Under the pieces are notes generated by a model. It made no database searches. It saw nothing but the letters and a program-made list of their open reading frames with translations, and had not been told where the DNA came from. From Vibrio algarum (GTDB lineage: Bacteria; Pseudomonadota; Gammaproteobacteria; Enterobacterales; Vibrionaceae), in contig NZ_JAQLOI010000001.1 of NCBI RefSeq assembly GCF_028204155.1, forward strand, positions 1,240,001-1,304,000: a stretch of DNA of 64,000 nt. The letters are read 5' to 3'. This document shows, one piece after another, positions 25,340 through 33,721 of this stretch (positions are counted from its first letter, which is position 1; each line of letters begins with the position of its first letter). The position numbers and the translations under genes were made by a program.

Positions 25340-27313
25340 ATGCAACTCAACGTCAGACAAAAGCTTATGCTGGTCATTCTGCCTTTGCTTGTAGCACTAT
25401 GCTATTTTTCAGGTACAAAAATAATAAAAACGAATGACTCAAAAAACTCAGCGGCAGATATCTACAACTTTGTGGAACTATCGGCTTTTAATAGCCGACT
25501 TGTACATGAACTACAAAAAGAAAGAGGTATGTCTGCAGGTTATATCGGTTCTAAAGGTGCAAAATTTGTTTCAAATCTGCCGACTCAGCGCAAAGAGACA
25601 GATAAAAGGCTCGAGGACTTGAAAAGCTACCTTAGTGAAAATAGTATTAATTTGAAGAAACACTCGCAACTCTGGTCTGTTGTCGATGATGCCAATAAAA
25701 TGATAGCGAGCCTTCAATCGATGAGAACAGGTATTAGCGCGCTTTCAACTCCTATCGGTGATGCTCTCAAATATTACACTACTCTTAATGCAAAGTTATT
25801 ATCTGTGCCGGGGTTAGCTGTGCGTATATCGAAAGTGGCAGATATCAGTCGTTCTCTAGCTGCTTATTACGAGTTTCTTCAAGGTAAAGAGCGAGCAGGC
25901 ATAGAAAGAGCGGTATTAAGCAATACGTTTGGACAGGGAGAGTTCGCTCCTGGACTGTTTAAAAAATTCATCCAACTAGTCAGTGAACAAAATAGTTATT
26001 TGGCTACTTTTCAAATCTACGCCACAGACGAACATATAAATTCGTTTAAGCAACTTGAAAAACAACAACCATTTAAAGATGTTTCAGAATATCGAACCAA
26101 AGCTTACGCGAATGATTTAAATCAGAATGCGGAATCATGGTTTGCCGCTTCGACAAATAGAATCAACCTGTTAAAAGAACAAGAAGAAAAGCTAACTTCG
26201 GAAATACTCAAAGTTTCTGTAAAAATAGTAAATACAGAAGATCGTGCATTTTGGTTTTTTCTTATTTTGTCTACAGTGCTGTTGGTTGTGACGAGTTATT
26301 TTAGTTTGGCTCTGATGAGGGGGTTATCGAAACAAGTTTTGTGTTTGAATAACACGATGTCTTATGCCGCAGATAAGAACTTGGTTTTGCGTAGTGAAGT
26401 AACCAGTAACGATGAGTTAGGCGCTATTGCGAACAACTTAAATACAATGTTGGATTCGCTAACCGATGCAGTGCATGTTATCGCGAGTTCTAGTGAGCAG
26501 TTGGCGACGGCGGCAGAAGAATCTGAAGTTATCGTAAATGAAAGTGCGGCTAGCCTTAAAGAAGAGCAGAAACAAGTACTACAGGTAGTCAGTGCAATAG
26601 AAGAAATGAGTGTTTCAATTAAAGAAGTTGCTCGAAATATTAATGTTACATCTGACGAAGCTAATCACGCTAATCATTTGATTTCTGATAGCAGTCGAAT
26701 AGTTGAAGAGTCAACGGAGTCTATCAATCAGGTATCGGTTCAAATAGACAGTGTGTCTTCTACGATAAGTGAGCTTCATGAAAGCAGCAGCAATATTTCG
26801 GGTGTTGTTGATGTTATTCAAGGGATCGCAGAGCAGACAAATCTTCTTGCTTTAAATGCCGCGATAGAAGCGGCACGAGCTGGTGAATATGGTCGCGGCT
26901 TTGCAGTCGTTGCAGATGAAGTACGTTCACTTGCGAAACGAACACAGGACTCGACACAAGAAATTGAGGCGATGGTTAAAAAGCTTCAGCAAGATAGTGA
27001 CAGTGCTTTTGAAAAGGTTAACAGTACAAAAGGGCTTGCGCTGTCGAGCGTAACTAAATCCTCAGAGGTCCAGGAAACATTAAATTCTGTCATTGCTTCG
27101 ATTGATCGAATCCGCCAAATGGCAACAGAAATTGCCACAGCAGCAGAGCAGCAGGTTGTTGTGAGCTCGGATATTTCCTCTAATGTTCAAAGCATAAGTA
27201 ACAGTGTCGATATAAGCGTGAGTAGCGGCGAACAAATTGCCTTGGCGGCAAAAGAGCAGACGATGCTTGCCGATAAGCTACAAAGTTTGTCTAATCAATT
27301 TAAAACCGAATAA
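25340..27313 (+). CDS. Methyl-accepting chemotaxis protein with NIT-type sensor domain
   Basis: A chemoreceptor of 657 residues from the ATG at 25340. The in-frame GTG at 25328 is less likely because its GTGGAAAA forms part of the ribosome site. An N-terminal membrane segment is followed by a periplasmic domain whose start, LVHELQKERGMSAGYIGSKG, is typical of nitrate/nitrite-sensing NIT domains (PF08376). A second membrane segment near residue 305, a HAMP region and the signalling tip IAEQTNLLALNAAIEAARAG at about residue 495 follow. The ligand is not proven by sequence. It stands alone between tRNA-Arg and the flagellar genes, with its own terminator. Confidence 0.9.
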   Translation: MQLNVRQKLMLVILPLLVALCYFSGTKIIKTNDSKNSAADIYNFVELSAFNSRLVHELQKERGMSAGYIGSKGAKFVSNLPTQRKETDKRLEDLKSYLSENSINLKKHSQLWSVVDDANKMIASLQSMRTGISALSTPIGDALKYYTTLNAKLLSVPGLAVRISKVADISRSLAAYYEFLQGKERAGIERAVLSNTFGQGEFAPGLFKKFIQLVSEQNSYLATFQIYATDEHINSFKQLEKQQPFKDVSEYRTKAYANDLNQNAESWFAASTNRINLLKEQEEKLTSEILKVSVKIVNTEDRAFWFFLILSTVLLVVTSYFSLALMRGLSKQVLCLNNTMSYAADKNLVLRSEVTSNDELGAIANNLNTMLDSLTDAVHVIASSSEQLATAAEESEVIVNESAASLKEEQKQVLQVVSAIEEMSVSIKEVARNINVTSDEANHANHLISDSSRIVEESTESINQVSVQIDSVSSTISELHESSSNISGVVDVIQGIAEQTNLLALNAAIEAARAGEYGRGFAVVADEVRSLAKRTQDSTQEIEAMVKKLQQDSDSAFEKVNSTKGLALSSVTKSSEVQETLNSVIASIDRIRQMATEIATAAEQQVVVSSDISSNVQSISNSVDISVSSGEQIALAAKEQTMLADKLQSLSNQFKTE

Positions 27314-27320
27314 CTTCAAT

Positions 27321-27350
27321 GACCGAGAAGAGGTTAACGTCTTCTCGGTC
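27321..27350 (+). terminator. Terminator after the chemoreceptor gene
   Basis: An 11-bp perfect stem GACCGAGAAGA / TCTTCTCGGTC with an 8-base loop is followed by TTAATGTTTT. It lies 8 bp after the stop codon. Confidence 0.8.
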
Positions 27351-27424
27351 TTAATGTTTTAACATTAGTATTCATGATTTTAGCTCACTGAACGCTAAGG
27401 TGTATTTATGCTATCAACGTTAAC

Positions 27425-28560
27425 TTAACGAATCTCTTTATGCATGACATCACCGATCTGAACACTCTGTACTAACTGTGGCTGATCGATAATTAGCTCC
27501 GCTTCTTGGTCAAAGACTCGGTTGACCGTTAGCGTTATTTCACTCTGAGATACTCTGTTTCTAGGCAGCCCTGCTTGATCGATAAAGGAGCCTGTGTGCC
27601 ATAGCTGCAATTTATCCCCAACTTCTACACCATGAACTCGGCCTAAATTTATAGTCACTTTGTCAGCGCGAATATCTACCACTTCAGGTAATGTGATTTT
27701 ACAAGAGAGTTCAGATTCTAGATCGAGCATGATATTGCGACTCACACGTAACAGCATTTGACCATATGTAGAAGCCCAGAATCTAGCACTTCGCGTATCA
27801 ACCTGACTGGTTTTTGGAAACCCCCATACTGCTACTTCTCGATAAGCACGGCTATAGACTTCTTGGCCAGTTTTACCATCATAGATTTGCATTTCTAAGG
27901 CAAATTGACGGTTGATGACGTCATCTCTAAGTAGCTTTTGGTCAACCGTTGCCGTTAAGTCAGTTACTTTACCACCAATGATATATTGTGCATTGGAATC
28001 TTGAGCGATCATCTGAAGCATCGAAGGGTTGCGCTTATCGATTTCGTAGTCCGTAGTACCTACAGAGACAAAACTGATCGACTCTTGGCTAAGCTGACGG
28101 TTAACCACATGACTGAAGTCGTCTCCAATGTCGTATATCTGTCCCATGACGGCTTGTTGTGGAGAAAGTAGGTCGATATTCCCGACTAAGAATGTCTTTT
28201 TATATTGGTCGACATGGCAACCTGTTGCCGAAGGGTAGATATCTAACTGAACACGCAATACCATATTGCCGTTATCGGACTTGGAGCTTAGAACCCTAAT
28301 GTACCGGACTTCATGGTTAGTAAATTGATATTCACTCTTTTTTCTTCTAAGAATGGCCTTAGCGTACTGAGTGAACCAATATCTGCGCCAGAGAATTTCA
28401 TCGCTTGGTATATGGCATCTTCTAATGCATGGACCCGAGCTGTTTCCTCTGAAGATACATAGGTTGAAGAGCCATTAACTTCATACCACTCTGCAAACAC
28501 TAACTGGCTAAAAAATAGCGATATTAAAACGACCAGCGACTTAAATTTTATTTTTTTCAT
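27425..28560 (-). pseudogene. flgT: Flagellar H-ring/assembly protein FlgT, frameshifted
   Basis: FlgT forms the outer (H) ring around the LP ring of the sodium-driven polar motor. The 5' frame from 28560 has a signal peptide ending VFA and then EWYEVNGSSTYVSSEETARV, a typical FlgT start, but stops after 90 codons. Adding one base to the T6 run at 28338-28343 (A6 on the coding strand) gives EEKKSEYQFTNHEVRYIRVL and runs on to the stop at 27425. The repaired product has 378 residues, the normal length. Gene order flgT / flgO flgP / flgN flgM flgA matches Vibrio cholerae. If the break is real, loss of motility would be expected. Confidence 0.88.
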
Positions 28561-28667
28561 TTATGTTTTCCCATTTGGGTATAGTTCTTGCTTGTTGTTT
28601 TGTAAGCTAACTAATGTTTTGGTAGCTGATTTAAGATGTCAATTTTCATTATAGGCAAATATTGAAA

Positions 28668-28683
28668 AGCAAAGATTGTTCCA
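28668..28683 (-). promoter_or_regulatory. Candidate sigma-54 promoter of flgT
   Basis: The minus-strand sequence TGGAACAATCTTTGCT keeps the essential GG and GC dinucleotides with 10 bases between them and the TTGC of the -12 element. It lies about 110 bp before the flgT ATG. The -24 element is not fully conserved (TGGAAC for TGGCAC). Confidence 0.5.
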
Positions 28684-28751
28684 CAATGGCTTAAGAGAGT
28701 TAAACATTGTTGAAGAACATACGGCATCAAGTATATCTGGAGATCAAGATA

Positions 28752-29387
28752 ATGAAAAAATGGTTTATTGCAGTAGTGAGTATGCTTATAGCATCCTGTT
28801 CATACGCACCCATTTACAATGGTAAAGAACCTTATGCAGGAAGTCGGTTTATGCTGATGGAAAACCCTCGTCATACGATGGACTTCTTTGTGGAAAGCTT
28901 GACAGATGAATTAGTTGTAACCAACACCAGTATTTCTGCACGAACTCCTATAGCAGTGACTTCGTTTGTGGATCTGCAGCAATTAGACACATCTAGTTGG
29001 CTCGGCAATTCAGTGTCTGAAGCATTTATATACCAGCTTCAACAACGTGGCTTTCAGGTAGTGGACTTTAAAACCACTGGTTCTATAAGAGTTACGCAGC
29101 AAGGCGACTTCGCGTTAAGTCGTGACTGGCAAGATTTGGCTCAAGAGCAGCAGGTAACCTATGTTTTGACGGGCACAATGTTGCGTCAAGAAGGTGGCGT
29201 GTTAGTTAATGCGAGAGTAGTGGCAATGCGTAGCCGTATCGTTGTAGCAACGGCACAAGGCTTCCTTCCTGCGGACCGTATTGGCCGGGATTTAGATACC
29301 TTGAATACTATTCGGACGGAAGACGGTTTAATTATTCGTTCAGATCCGACGCGAACATCTAAAAATACCATCATTTTGCGTCCATAG
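28752..29387 (+). CDS. flgO: Flagellar outer-membrane protein FlgO
   Basis: A 211-residue protein starting at the ATG preceded by GGAGATCAAGATA. The frame is open 45 bp upstream, but the signal peptide begins only at MKKWFIAVVSMLIASC. IASC is a lipobox-like site, so the protein is probably a lipoprotein. FlgO and FlgP are outer-membrane proteins needed for stability of the sheathed polar flagellum in Vibrio. The mature part (SVSEAFIYQLQQRGFQVVDF, YVLTGTMLRQ) agrees with the family. It is followed by flgP after 9 bp. Confidence 0.88.
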   Translation: MKKWFIAVVSMLIASCSYAPIYNGKEPYAGSRFMLMENPRHTMDFFVESLTDELVVTNTSISARTPIAVTSFVDLQQLDTSSWLGNSVSEAFIYQLQQRGFQVVDFKTTGSIRVTQQGDFALSRDWQDLAQEQQVTYVLTGTMLRQEGGVLVNARVVAMRSRIVVATAQGFLPADRIGRDLDTLNTIRTEDGLIIRSDPTRTSKNTIILRP

Positions 29388-29396
29388 GAGCTTATT

Positions 29397-29834
29397 ATGT
29401 TTTTGAAAAAATTATTACTAATTGCCTCTGTGCTGATTGCTGCGGGATGTCAACCGCTTCAAGATATGGACGGAGACAACGTGCTAACAGCGGTAGGTTA
29501 TGCTAGCGTTAGCGAGCAAAAAGGTCAGAATAATGAAGAGAAACGCATTAGAGCAATGCGTGCTTCTAAGATTGATGCTTATCGTGAATTGGCAGAACAA
29601 ATCTACGGTATGCGTGTCAGTGGCCGAGCAAACTTGCAAGACCAAAGGTTGGGAACAGAGCTGACCTCTGGCGCTGTAGATGGCGTTATTCGCGGAGCGG
29701 AAGTGGTTCGTAGTTATCCTGTTGGTGATAGTTATGTGACAGAGCTTGAACTAGACATTACTAAAATGGACAGATTAAAAAATTATGGTGAAGTTCAGCA
29801 GGTGCCTTCAAAGCGCCAGCAAACACTCTTTTAA
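29397..29834 (+). CDS. flgP: Flagellar outer-membrane lipoprotein FlgP
   Basis: A 145-residue lipoprotein with a signal peptide and lipobox LIAAGC at about residues 13-18. The conserved FlgP core includes RAMRASKIDAYRELAEQIYG and the following VSGRANLQD. In Vibrio, FlgP forms an outer-membrane-associated ring around the flagellar base together with FlgO and FlgT. It is encoded in one unit with flgO and ends at a bidirectional terminator. Confidence 0.9.
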   Translation: MFLKKLLLIASVLIAAGCQPLQDMDGDNVLTAVGYASVSEQKGQNNEEKRIRAMRASKIDAYRELAEQIYGMRVSGRANLQDQRLGTELTSGAVDGVIRGAEVVRSYPVGDSYVTELELDITKMDRLKNYGEVQQVPSKRQQTLF

Positions 29835-29869
29835 TTTTCTATTGATCAATTGCACAAACTCCAGATACA

Positions 29870-29898
29870 AAAAAAACGGCAGACTTTGCCGTTTTTTT
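29870..29898. terminator. Bidirectional terminator between flgP and flgN
   Basis: A 12-bp perfect stem AAAAAAACGGCA / TGCCGTTTTTTT with a five-base loop. The GC core with A7 on one side and T7 on the other serves the convergent flgOP and flgAMN units. Confidence 0.88.
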
Positions 29899-29937
29899 GA
29901 TTTCAGTATTCTCGCTTTAACTGATGCAACAAGAAAA

Positions 29938-30363
29938 TCACGCTTTAATATTAGTTCCGAGTGTGGAAACCGTTGATGTTTGGCCTCCGGAAGTATAAGT
30001 CATTCCTATTTTCCCTCGGCTCTGCTGCATCAAATTATTGAGTTTATTGTAACTCAGTTGCGCGCGTTGGAGAGCCTCACCGTTAACTTCGTTTGCTTGT
30101 TGACAGTCATGTATTACAGACCGAATTAATTCGACCTTAGATTTTAGTGTCTCATCCGTTTTTAATTGCTCGATATCTGTATGGCTTGCGATACGTTCAT
30201 CGCTTTGCTGAAGTTGAGTAATCAGTTGAAGCTTTTCTTTTGCTAGCGTTTCAATGTCAGAAGATGTGCGTGAGGTGATCGCGATTTTCTCCTTCTCTAA
30301 TAACAGAGAAAGATGCTGTGCGTTTTCTAATTGGTAATTAACTAAATCAACAAGTTTTGCCAT
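29938..30363 (-). CDS. flgN: Flagellar export chaperone FlgN
   Basis: A 141-residue, largely alpha-helical protein with the FlgN-type N-terminal helix (LVDLVNYQLENAQHLSLLLE) and a central KEKLQLITQLQQSDERI helix. FlgN is the cytoplasmic chaperone for the hook-filament junction proteins FlgK and FlgL, both encoded further along this locus. It is 18 bp after flgM and ends just before a shared terminator. Confidence 0.85.
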   Translation of the reverse strand: MAKLVDLVNYQLENAQHLSLLLEKEKIAITSRTSSDIETLAKEKLQLITQLQQSDERIASHTDIEQLKTDETLKSKVELIRSVIHDCQQANEVNGEALQRAQLSYNKLNNLMQQSRGKIGMTYTSGGQTSTVSTLGTNIKA

Positions 30364-30381
30364 GGGATAAGTCGGGCTGTG

Positions 30382-30690
30382 TTACAGCCCACCTAATTCA
30401 TTTTCAAATTTCATCATATTATCAGCTAGCTTCTCCGGGTCAACACGGTAAGAGCCATTTGCAATTGCTTCTTTGATTGCCGCTACCTTGGCACTATCAA
30501 AGCTCGGCTGAGAAGCCATATCTTGATGAAGTTGTCCGATGGCTTTTCCTTGTTGGCTTAGGGAAACCGAATCTTTACTGCCTCTAGATTCTTTCACTGA
30601 GTCAGAGTTAGAAGATCCAGATTCAGTACGAGCAGTACTACGACCTGTGGTCATTGTGTGGCTCGAACGAATATTATCTATACCTGCCAT
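30382..30690 (-). CDS. flgM: Anti-sigma-28 factor FlgM
   Basis: A 102-residue FlgM. A flexible Ser/Thr-rich N-terminal part precedes the conserved C-terminal helices that bind FliA (KVAAIKEAIANGSYRVDPEK, MMKFENEL). FlgM holds sigma-28 inactive until it is exported through the finished hook. A sigma-28-type promoter directly upstream (30733-30759) gives the expected feedback. Confidence 0.9.
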   Translation of the reverse strand: MAGIDNIRSSHTMTTGRSTARTESGSSNSDSVKESRGSKDSVSLSQQGKAIGQLHQDMASQPSFDSAKVAAIKEAIANGSYRVDPEKLADNMMKFENELGGL

Positions 30691-30732
30691 AATAGAAGCC
30701 TTTTCGCGTATTTAGTAAATGTCATATATGGA

Positions 30733-30759
30733 GTATCGGCCAACTTAGCATGAACTTTA
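30733..30759 (-). promoter_or_regulatory. Sigma-28 (FliA) promoter of flgM
   Basis: The minus strand reads TAAA, then 15 bases, then GCCGATAC, an almost perfect match to TAAA-N15-GCCGATAA. It lies about 43 bp before the flgM ATG, between flgA and flgM, and allows flgMN transcription separate from flgA. A second TATCGGC at about 30804-30810 lacks a matching -35 box. Confidence 0.85.
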
Positions 30760-30829
30760 ACTATTTGTTGCCCTTTTTCTCATTATTTTCTTATTATATT
30801 TAATATCGGCCAGTTTGCGAGAAAGTGAA

Positions 30830-31548
30830 CTAAAAATACACTGTAATTTCAGCTATTCCAGTAACCACGCCTTCAACGATACGTTTAGACTTGTCGTTTT
30901 TCACTCTTATTTGGTCACCAGTGGAACCATCGGAGAGTGCTGTACCTTTGGTGGTAATAGTAAGTTCACCTTTTAGGGCTTTGATGATCACTTTCTCATT
31001 TCTACATACGACACAAATATCATTTCGTTCAATTACTTCTCCAATTCGGACATTTTTTTCATTTTTGCGCCCGCTACATTTTTTATTGCATCAAAACCCT
31101 GTCGGCGATAAGAATTCAGTTCTATCATTGATATAGTCAGATCAGATTTATTTATGATTTCACCTCGGATGAGTGAACGGTTCGCGGTAACCAATGGTAA
31201 AGAGAGTTTAGTGCGTACAGGAACATAAATTCGCCAAGCGTCTTCCTTACATTCTACTAAGACCGTTATGTTACTTGATGAGTGACCTTTAGATGTCGAG
31301 GACGTGGTGAGGGGCGTAGGGCAGTTAGTGGCTCTTATTCTTGAGTCGATATTCGCTGCCGAAACGACTAAAGCGCCGTCGATGGGGACTTGCATAACGC
31401 TAATTACGTGATCTTCAGCGGCTTTTTGAATTAACTCTATTTGCTCAGTTGTCGCAGCATATGAAATAAAACTAAAGAAAAACACGACAAAACCGATAGA
31501 TTTATCAAGAGAATTGTATAAAGCTTTACATATAGAGATAAAATACAT
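30830..31548 (-). pseudogene. flgA: P-ring assembly chaperone FlgA, frameshifted
   Basis: FlgA is a periplasmic chaperone for FlgI polymerisation. The 5' frame of 171 codons has a signal peptide ending SYAA, then TTEQIELIQKAAEDHV and a SAF-domain part (ITVLVECKEDAWRIYVPV). It is cut after AGAKMKKMSELEK. Adding one base to the T7 run at 31055-31061 gives MKKNVRIGEVIERNDICVVC. The frame then continues through the expected C-terminal SAF block (KALKGELTITTKGTALSDGS) to a stop at 30830. The repaired 239 residues is the normal length. Confidence 0.88.
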
Positions 31549-31651
31549 ATTAGAATTCCCTTATAACAGCATCCATATTGTGCTTTATTGTAAAATGGCT
31601 CAATTAGGTTAACATTTTTTTATTCAGAAGTTTTTAAATGGAGTTGAGTTT

Positions 31652-32584
31652 ATGACCGGTATTATGGATTCAGTAAATCAACGTACACAATTAGTAGGTC
31701 AAAATAGGCTAGAATTACTGACGTTTCGACTAATGGGACGTCAAAGATACGGTATAAATGTTTTTAAAGTGAAAGAAGTACTCCAATGTCCTCGATTGAC
31801 ATCGATGCCTAACTTAAACCCACTTGTTATTGGTGTTGCACATATCCGTGGTAATACGATTTCGGTAATAGATTTAAGTTTAGCGATTGGTGGACGACCA
31901 ACCGCAGATCCAGAAAAGTGTTTTGTGGTTATTTCTGAATTTAACAGAACGGTTCAGGGCTTTTTGGTTACCTCTGTTGAACGTATAATAAATATGCACT
32001 GGGAGTCGATTCTTCCTCCTCCGGACGGTGCTGGTAGTGCCAATTATCTAACTGCGGTGACAAATATAGACAATGAGCTTGTCGAGATATTGGATGTAGA
32101 GAAAATTTTAGCTGAGATATCCCCAGTAGAAGAGGAAATGAGTACAGATATCGCGCAAGAAATTGCCGATGCAGAGCAAGAATCCCAAAAGCAGATTGTG
32201 CGTCGCATATTGATTGCTGATGACTCTACCGTAGCGAGAAAACAAGTACAAAGAGCCGTTGAGTCTATTGGGTTTGAAGCCGTTGCAGTTAAAGATGGTA
32301 AAGAGGCGTATGATAAACTCGTAGAAATGGCCTCGGAAGGCAGCATATACGAACAGATTTCTTTGGTTATTTCTGATATAGAAATGCCGGAAATGGACGG
32401 TTACACACTAACAGCGGAACTTCGTAGGCATCCAGATCTGAAAGATCTACATATCATTTTGCATACCTCTCTGAGTGGTGTATTTAACCAAGCTATGGTA
32501 GAACGTGTAGGTGCAAATGAATTTATTGCTAAGTTTAATCCTGACGAGTTAGGCGCAGCAGTAAAAGCAGCAGTAGTAAAATAA
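31652..32584 (+). CDS. cheV: Chemotaxis protein CheV
   Basis: A 310-residue fusion of a CheW-like coupling domain (about 20-165) and a C-terminal receiver domain (about 185-308). The phospho-acceptor Asp242 is in VISDIEMPEMDG, and an acidic pocket lies at IADDST. CheV couples chemoreceptors to CheA and adapts by phosphorylation. It is followed by cheR after 13 bp in the same operon. Confidence 0.95.
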   Translation: MTGIMDSVNQRTQLVGQNRLELLTFRLMGRQRYGINVFKVKEVLQCPRLTSMPNLNPLVIGVAHIRGNTISVIDLSLAIGGRPTADPEKCFVVISEFNRTVQGFLVTSVERIINMHWESILPPPDGAGSANYLTAVTNIDNELVEILDVEKILAEISPVEEEMSTDIAQEIADAEQESQKQIVRRILIADDSTVARKQVQRAVESIGFEAVAVKDGKEAYDKLVEMASEGSIYEQISLVISDIEMPEMDGYTLTAELRRHPDLKDLHIILHTSLSGVFNQAMVERVGANEFIAKFNPDELGAAVKAAVVK

Positions 32585-32597
32585 TAAAGAGACATTA

Positions 32598-33425
32598 ATG
32601 ACAGCTATTACGATAAGTGATCAAGAGTACCGGGAGTTTAGCCGATTTTTGGAATCACAATGCGGCATCGTATTGGGCGACAGCAAACAATATCTTGTGC
32701 GCAGTCGCTTGAGCCCGTTAGTCAATAAATTTAAACTCGGTTCGTTATCTGATTTATTGAAAAATGTGGTCACAGGCAGAAATCGCGAGTTGCGGATTGC
32801 TGCGGTCGATGCGATGACTACGAATGAAACGTTATGGTTTCGTGATGGCTATCCTTTTACCGTGCTAGCGGAAAAGCTGTTACCAGAGGCAGCAGCGCGT
32901 AAAAGACCGATTAAGATCTGGTCAGCAGCGAGTTCCTCTGGGCAAGAACCTTATTCAATGGCAATGACGATATTGGAGACTCAACAGAAGAAACCAGGTT
33001 TAATTCCGAACGTTTCGATTACCGCGACGGATATTTCCGCCAGTATGCTCGATATGTGTCGTAATGGTGTCTACGATAATCTTGCCCTTGGCCGAGGCCT
33101 TTCTCCTGAACGTAGGCGCACTTTTTTTGAAGATGCTGGTGATGGAAGAATGAAGGTTAAAGATAACGTTAAGCGATTTGTAAATTTTCGGCCTCAAAAC
33201 TTGATGGAAAGCTATGCGTTATTAGGGAAATTCGATATTGTTTTTTGTAGAAATGTATTGATCTATTTCTCACCTGATATGAAGTCTCAGGTGCTTAACT
33301 CAATTGCAAATTCTCTAAATCCCGGTGGTTATTTATTACTGGGTGCTTCGGAATCGTTAACTGGGCTGACTGATCGTTTTGAAATGGTACGATGTAACCC
33401 AGGTATTATTTATAAATTGAAGTAA
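32598..33425 (+). CDS. cheR: Chemotaxis protein methyltransferase CheR
   Basis: A 275-residue SAM-dependent methyltransferase that adds methyl groups to chemoreceptor glutamates. The N-terminal helical domain (SDQEYREFSRFLESQCGI) is followed by the catalytic domain with TTNETLWFRDGYPF, WSAASSSGQEPYSMAM (SAM binding) and FDIVFCRNVLIYF. It ends immediately before a very long terminator hairpin. Confidence 0.95.
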   Translation: MTAITISDQEYREFSRFLESQCGIVLGDSKQYLVRSRLSPLVNKFKLGSLSDLLKNVVTGRNRELRIAAVDAMTTNETLWFRDGYPFTVLAEKLLPEAAARKRPIKIWSAASSSGQEPYSMAMTILETQQKKPGLIPNVSITATDISASMLDMCRNGVYDNLALGRGLSPERRRTFFEDAGDGRMKVKDNVKRFVNFRPQNLMESYALLGKFDIVFCRNVLIYFSPDMKSQVLNSIANSLNPGGYLLLGASESLTGLTDRFEMVRCNPGIIYKLK

Positions 33426-33427
33426 TA

Positions 33428-33485
33428 CACCATCCTAAAACAATAAAAAAGGGCGTAAGCCCTTTTTTATTGTTTTAGGATGGTG
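33428..33485. terminator. Terminator with a 27-bp perfect stem after cheR
   Basis: The arms are exact reverse complements over 27 bp around the tetraloop GTAA. The core AAAAAAGGGC-GTAA-GCCCTTTTTT is a classical terminator in both directions. The outer CACCATCCTAAAACAAT / ATTGTTTTAGGATGGTG continues the stem past the T-tract. Confidence 0.88.
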
Positions 33486-33663
33486 AGAATGACTTTAACC
33501 GCGACCCCCTCCTCATAAAAATCGCCCCTACTAAAAATTTCCGCTATTCTTAAATCGACATTTCAAAACAAGTAAAAACTATTTGGCTCAATTTATGCAA
33601 ATGTTTACATGCAACAATTCGTTGTGTCACTGAAAGAGAAGAAATTAACGTGTTGTAATTTAT

Positions 33664-33679
33664 TGGCATGAAGATTGCT
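33664..33679 (+). promoter_or_regulatory. Sigma-54 promoter of the flgBCDE operon
   Basis: TGGCATGAAGATTGCT matches TGGCAC-N5-TTGC[AT] with one change, and GG and GC are 10 bases apart. It lies about 43 bp before flgB. FlrC-dependent activation is expected from what is known of Vibrio. Confidence 0.85.
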
Positions 33680-33721
33680 TTTTATTTCAGTAGTAAGTCA
33701 TTTTGATGGTAGAGGTACGGC

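Noticed and set aside
28690..28745. Sigma-54 site directly before flgO
   Set aside because: TGGCTTAAGAG has the -24-like part but no GC at the required distance. The only good match nearby points to flgT on the other strand.
30802..30810. Second sigma-28 -10 box upstream of flgM
   Set aside because: TATCGGC is present but there is no TTTA at 15-base spacing, so only the site at 30733-30759 is kept.
28338..31061. Programmed ribosomal frameshifting in flgT and flgA
   Set aside because: The A6 and A7 runs are slippery, but the reading-frame register does not match a canonical -1 heptamer, and unrelated genes nearby show the same kind of break at C-runs. A common technical cause is simpler.
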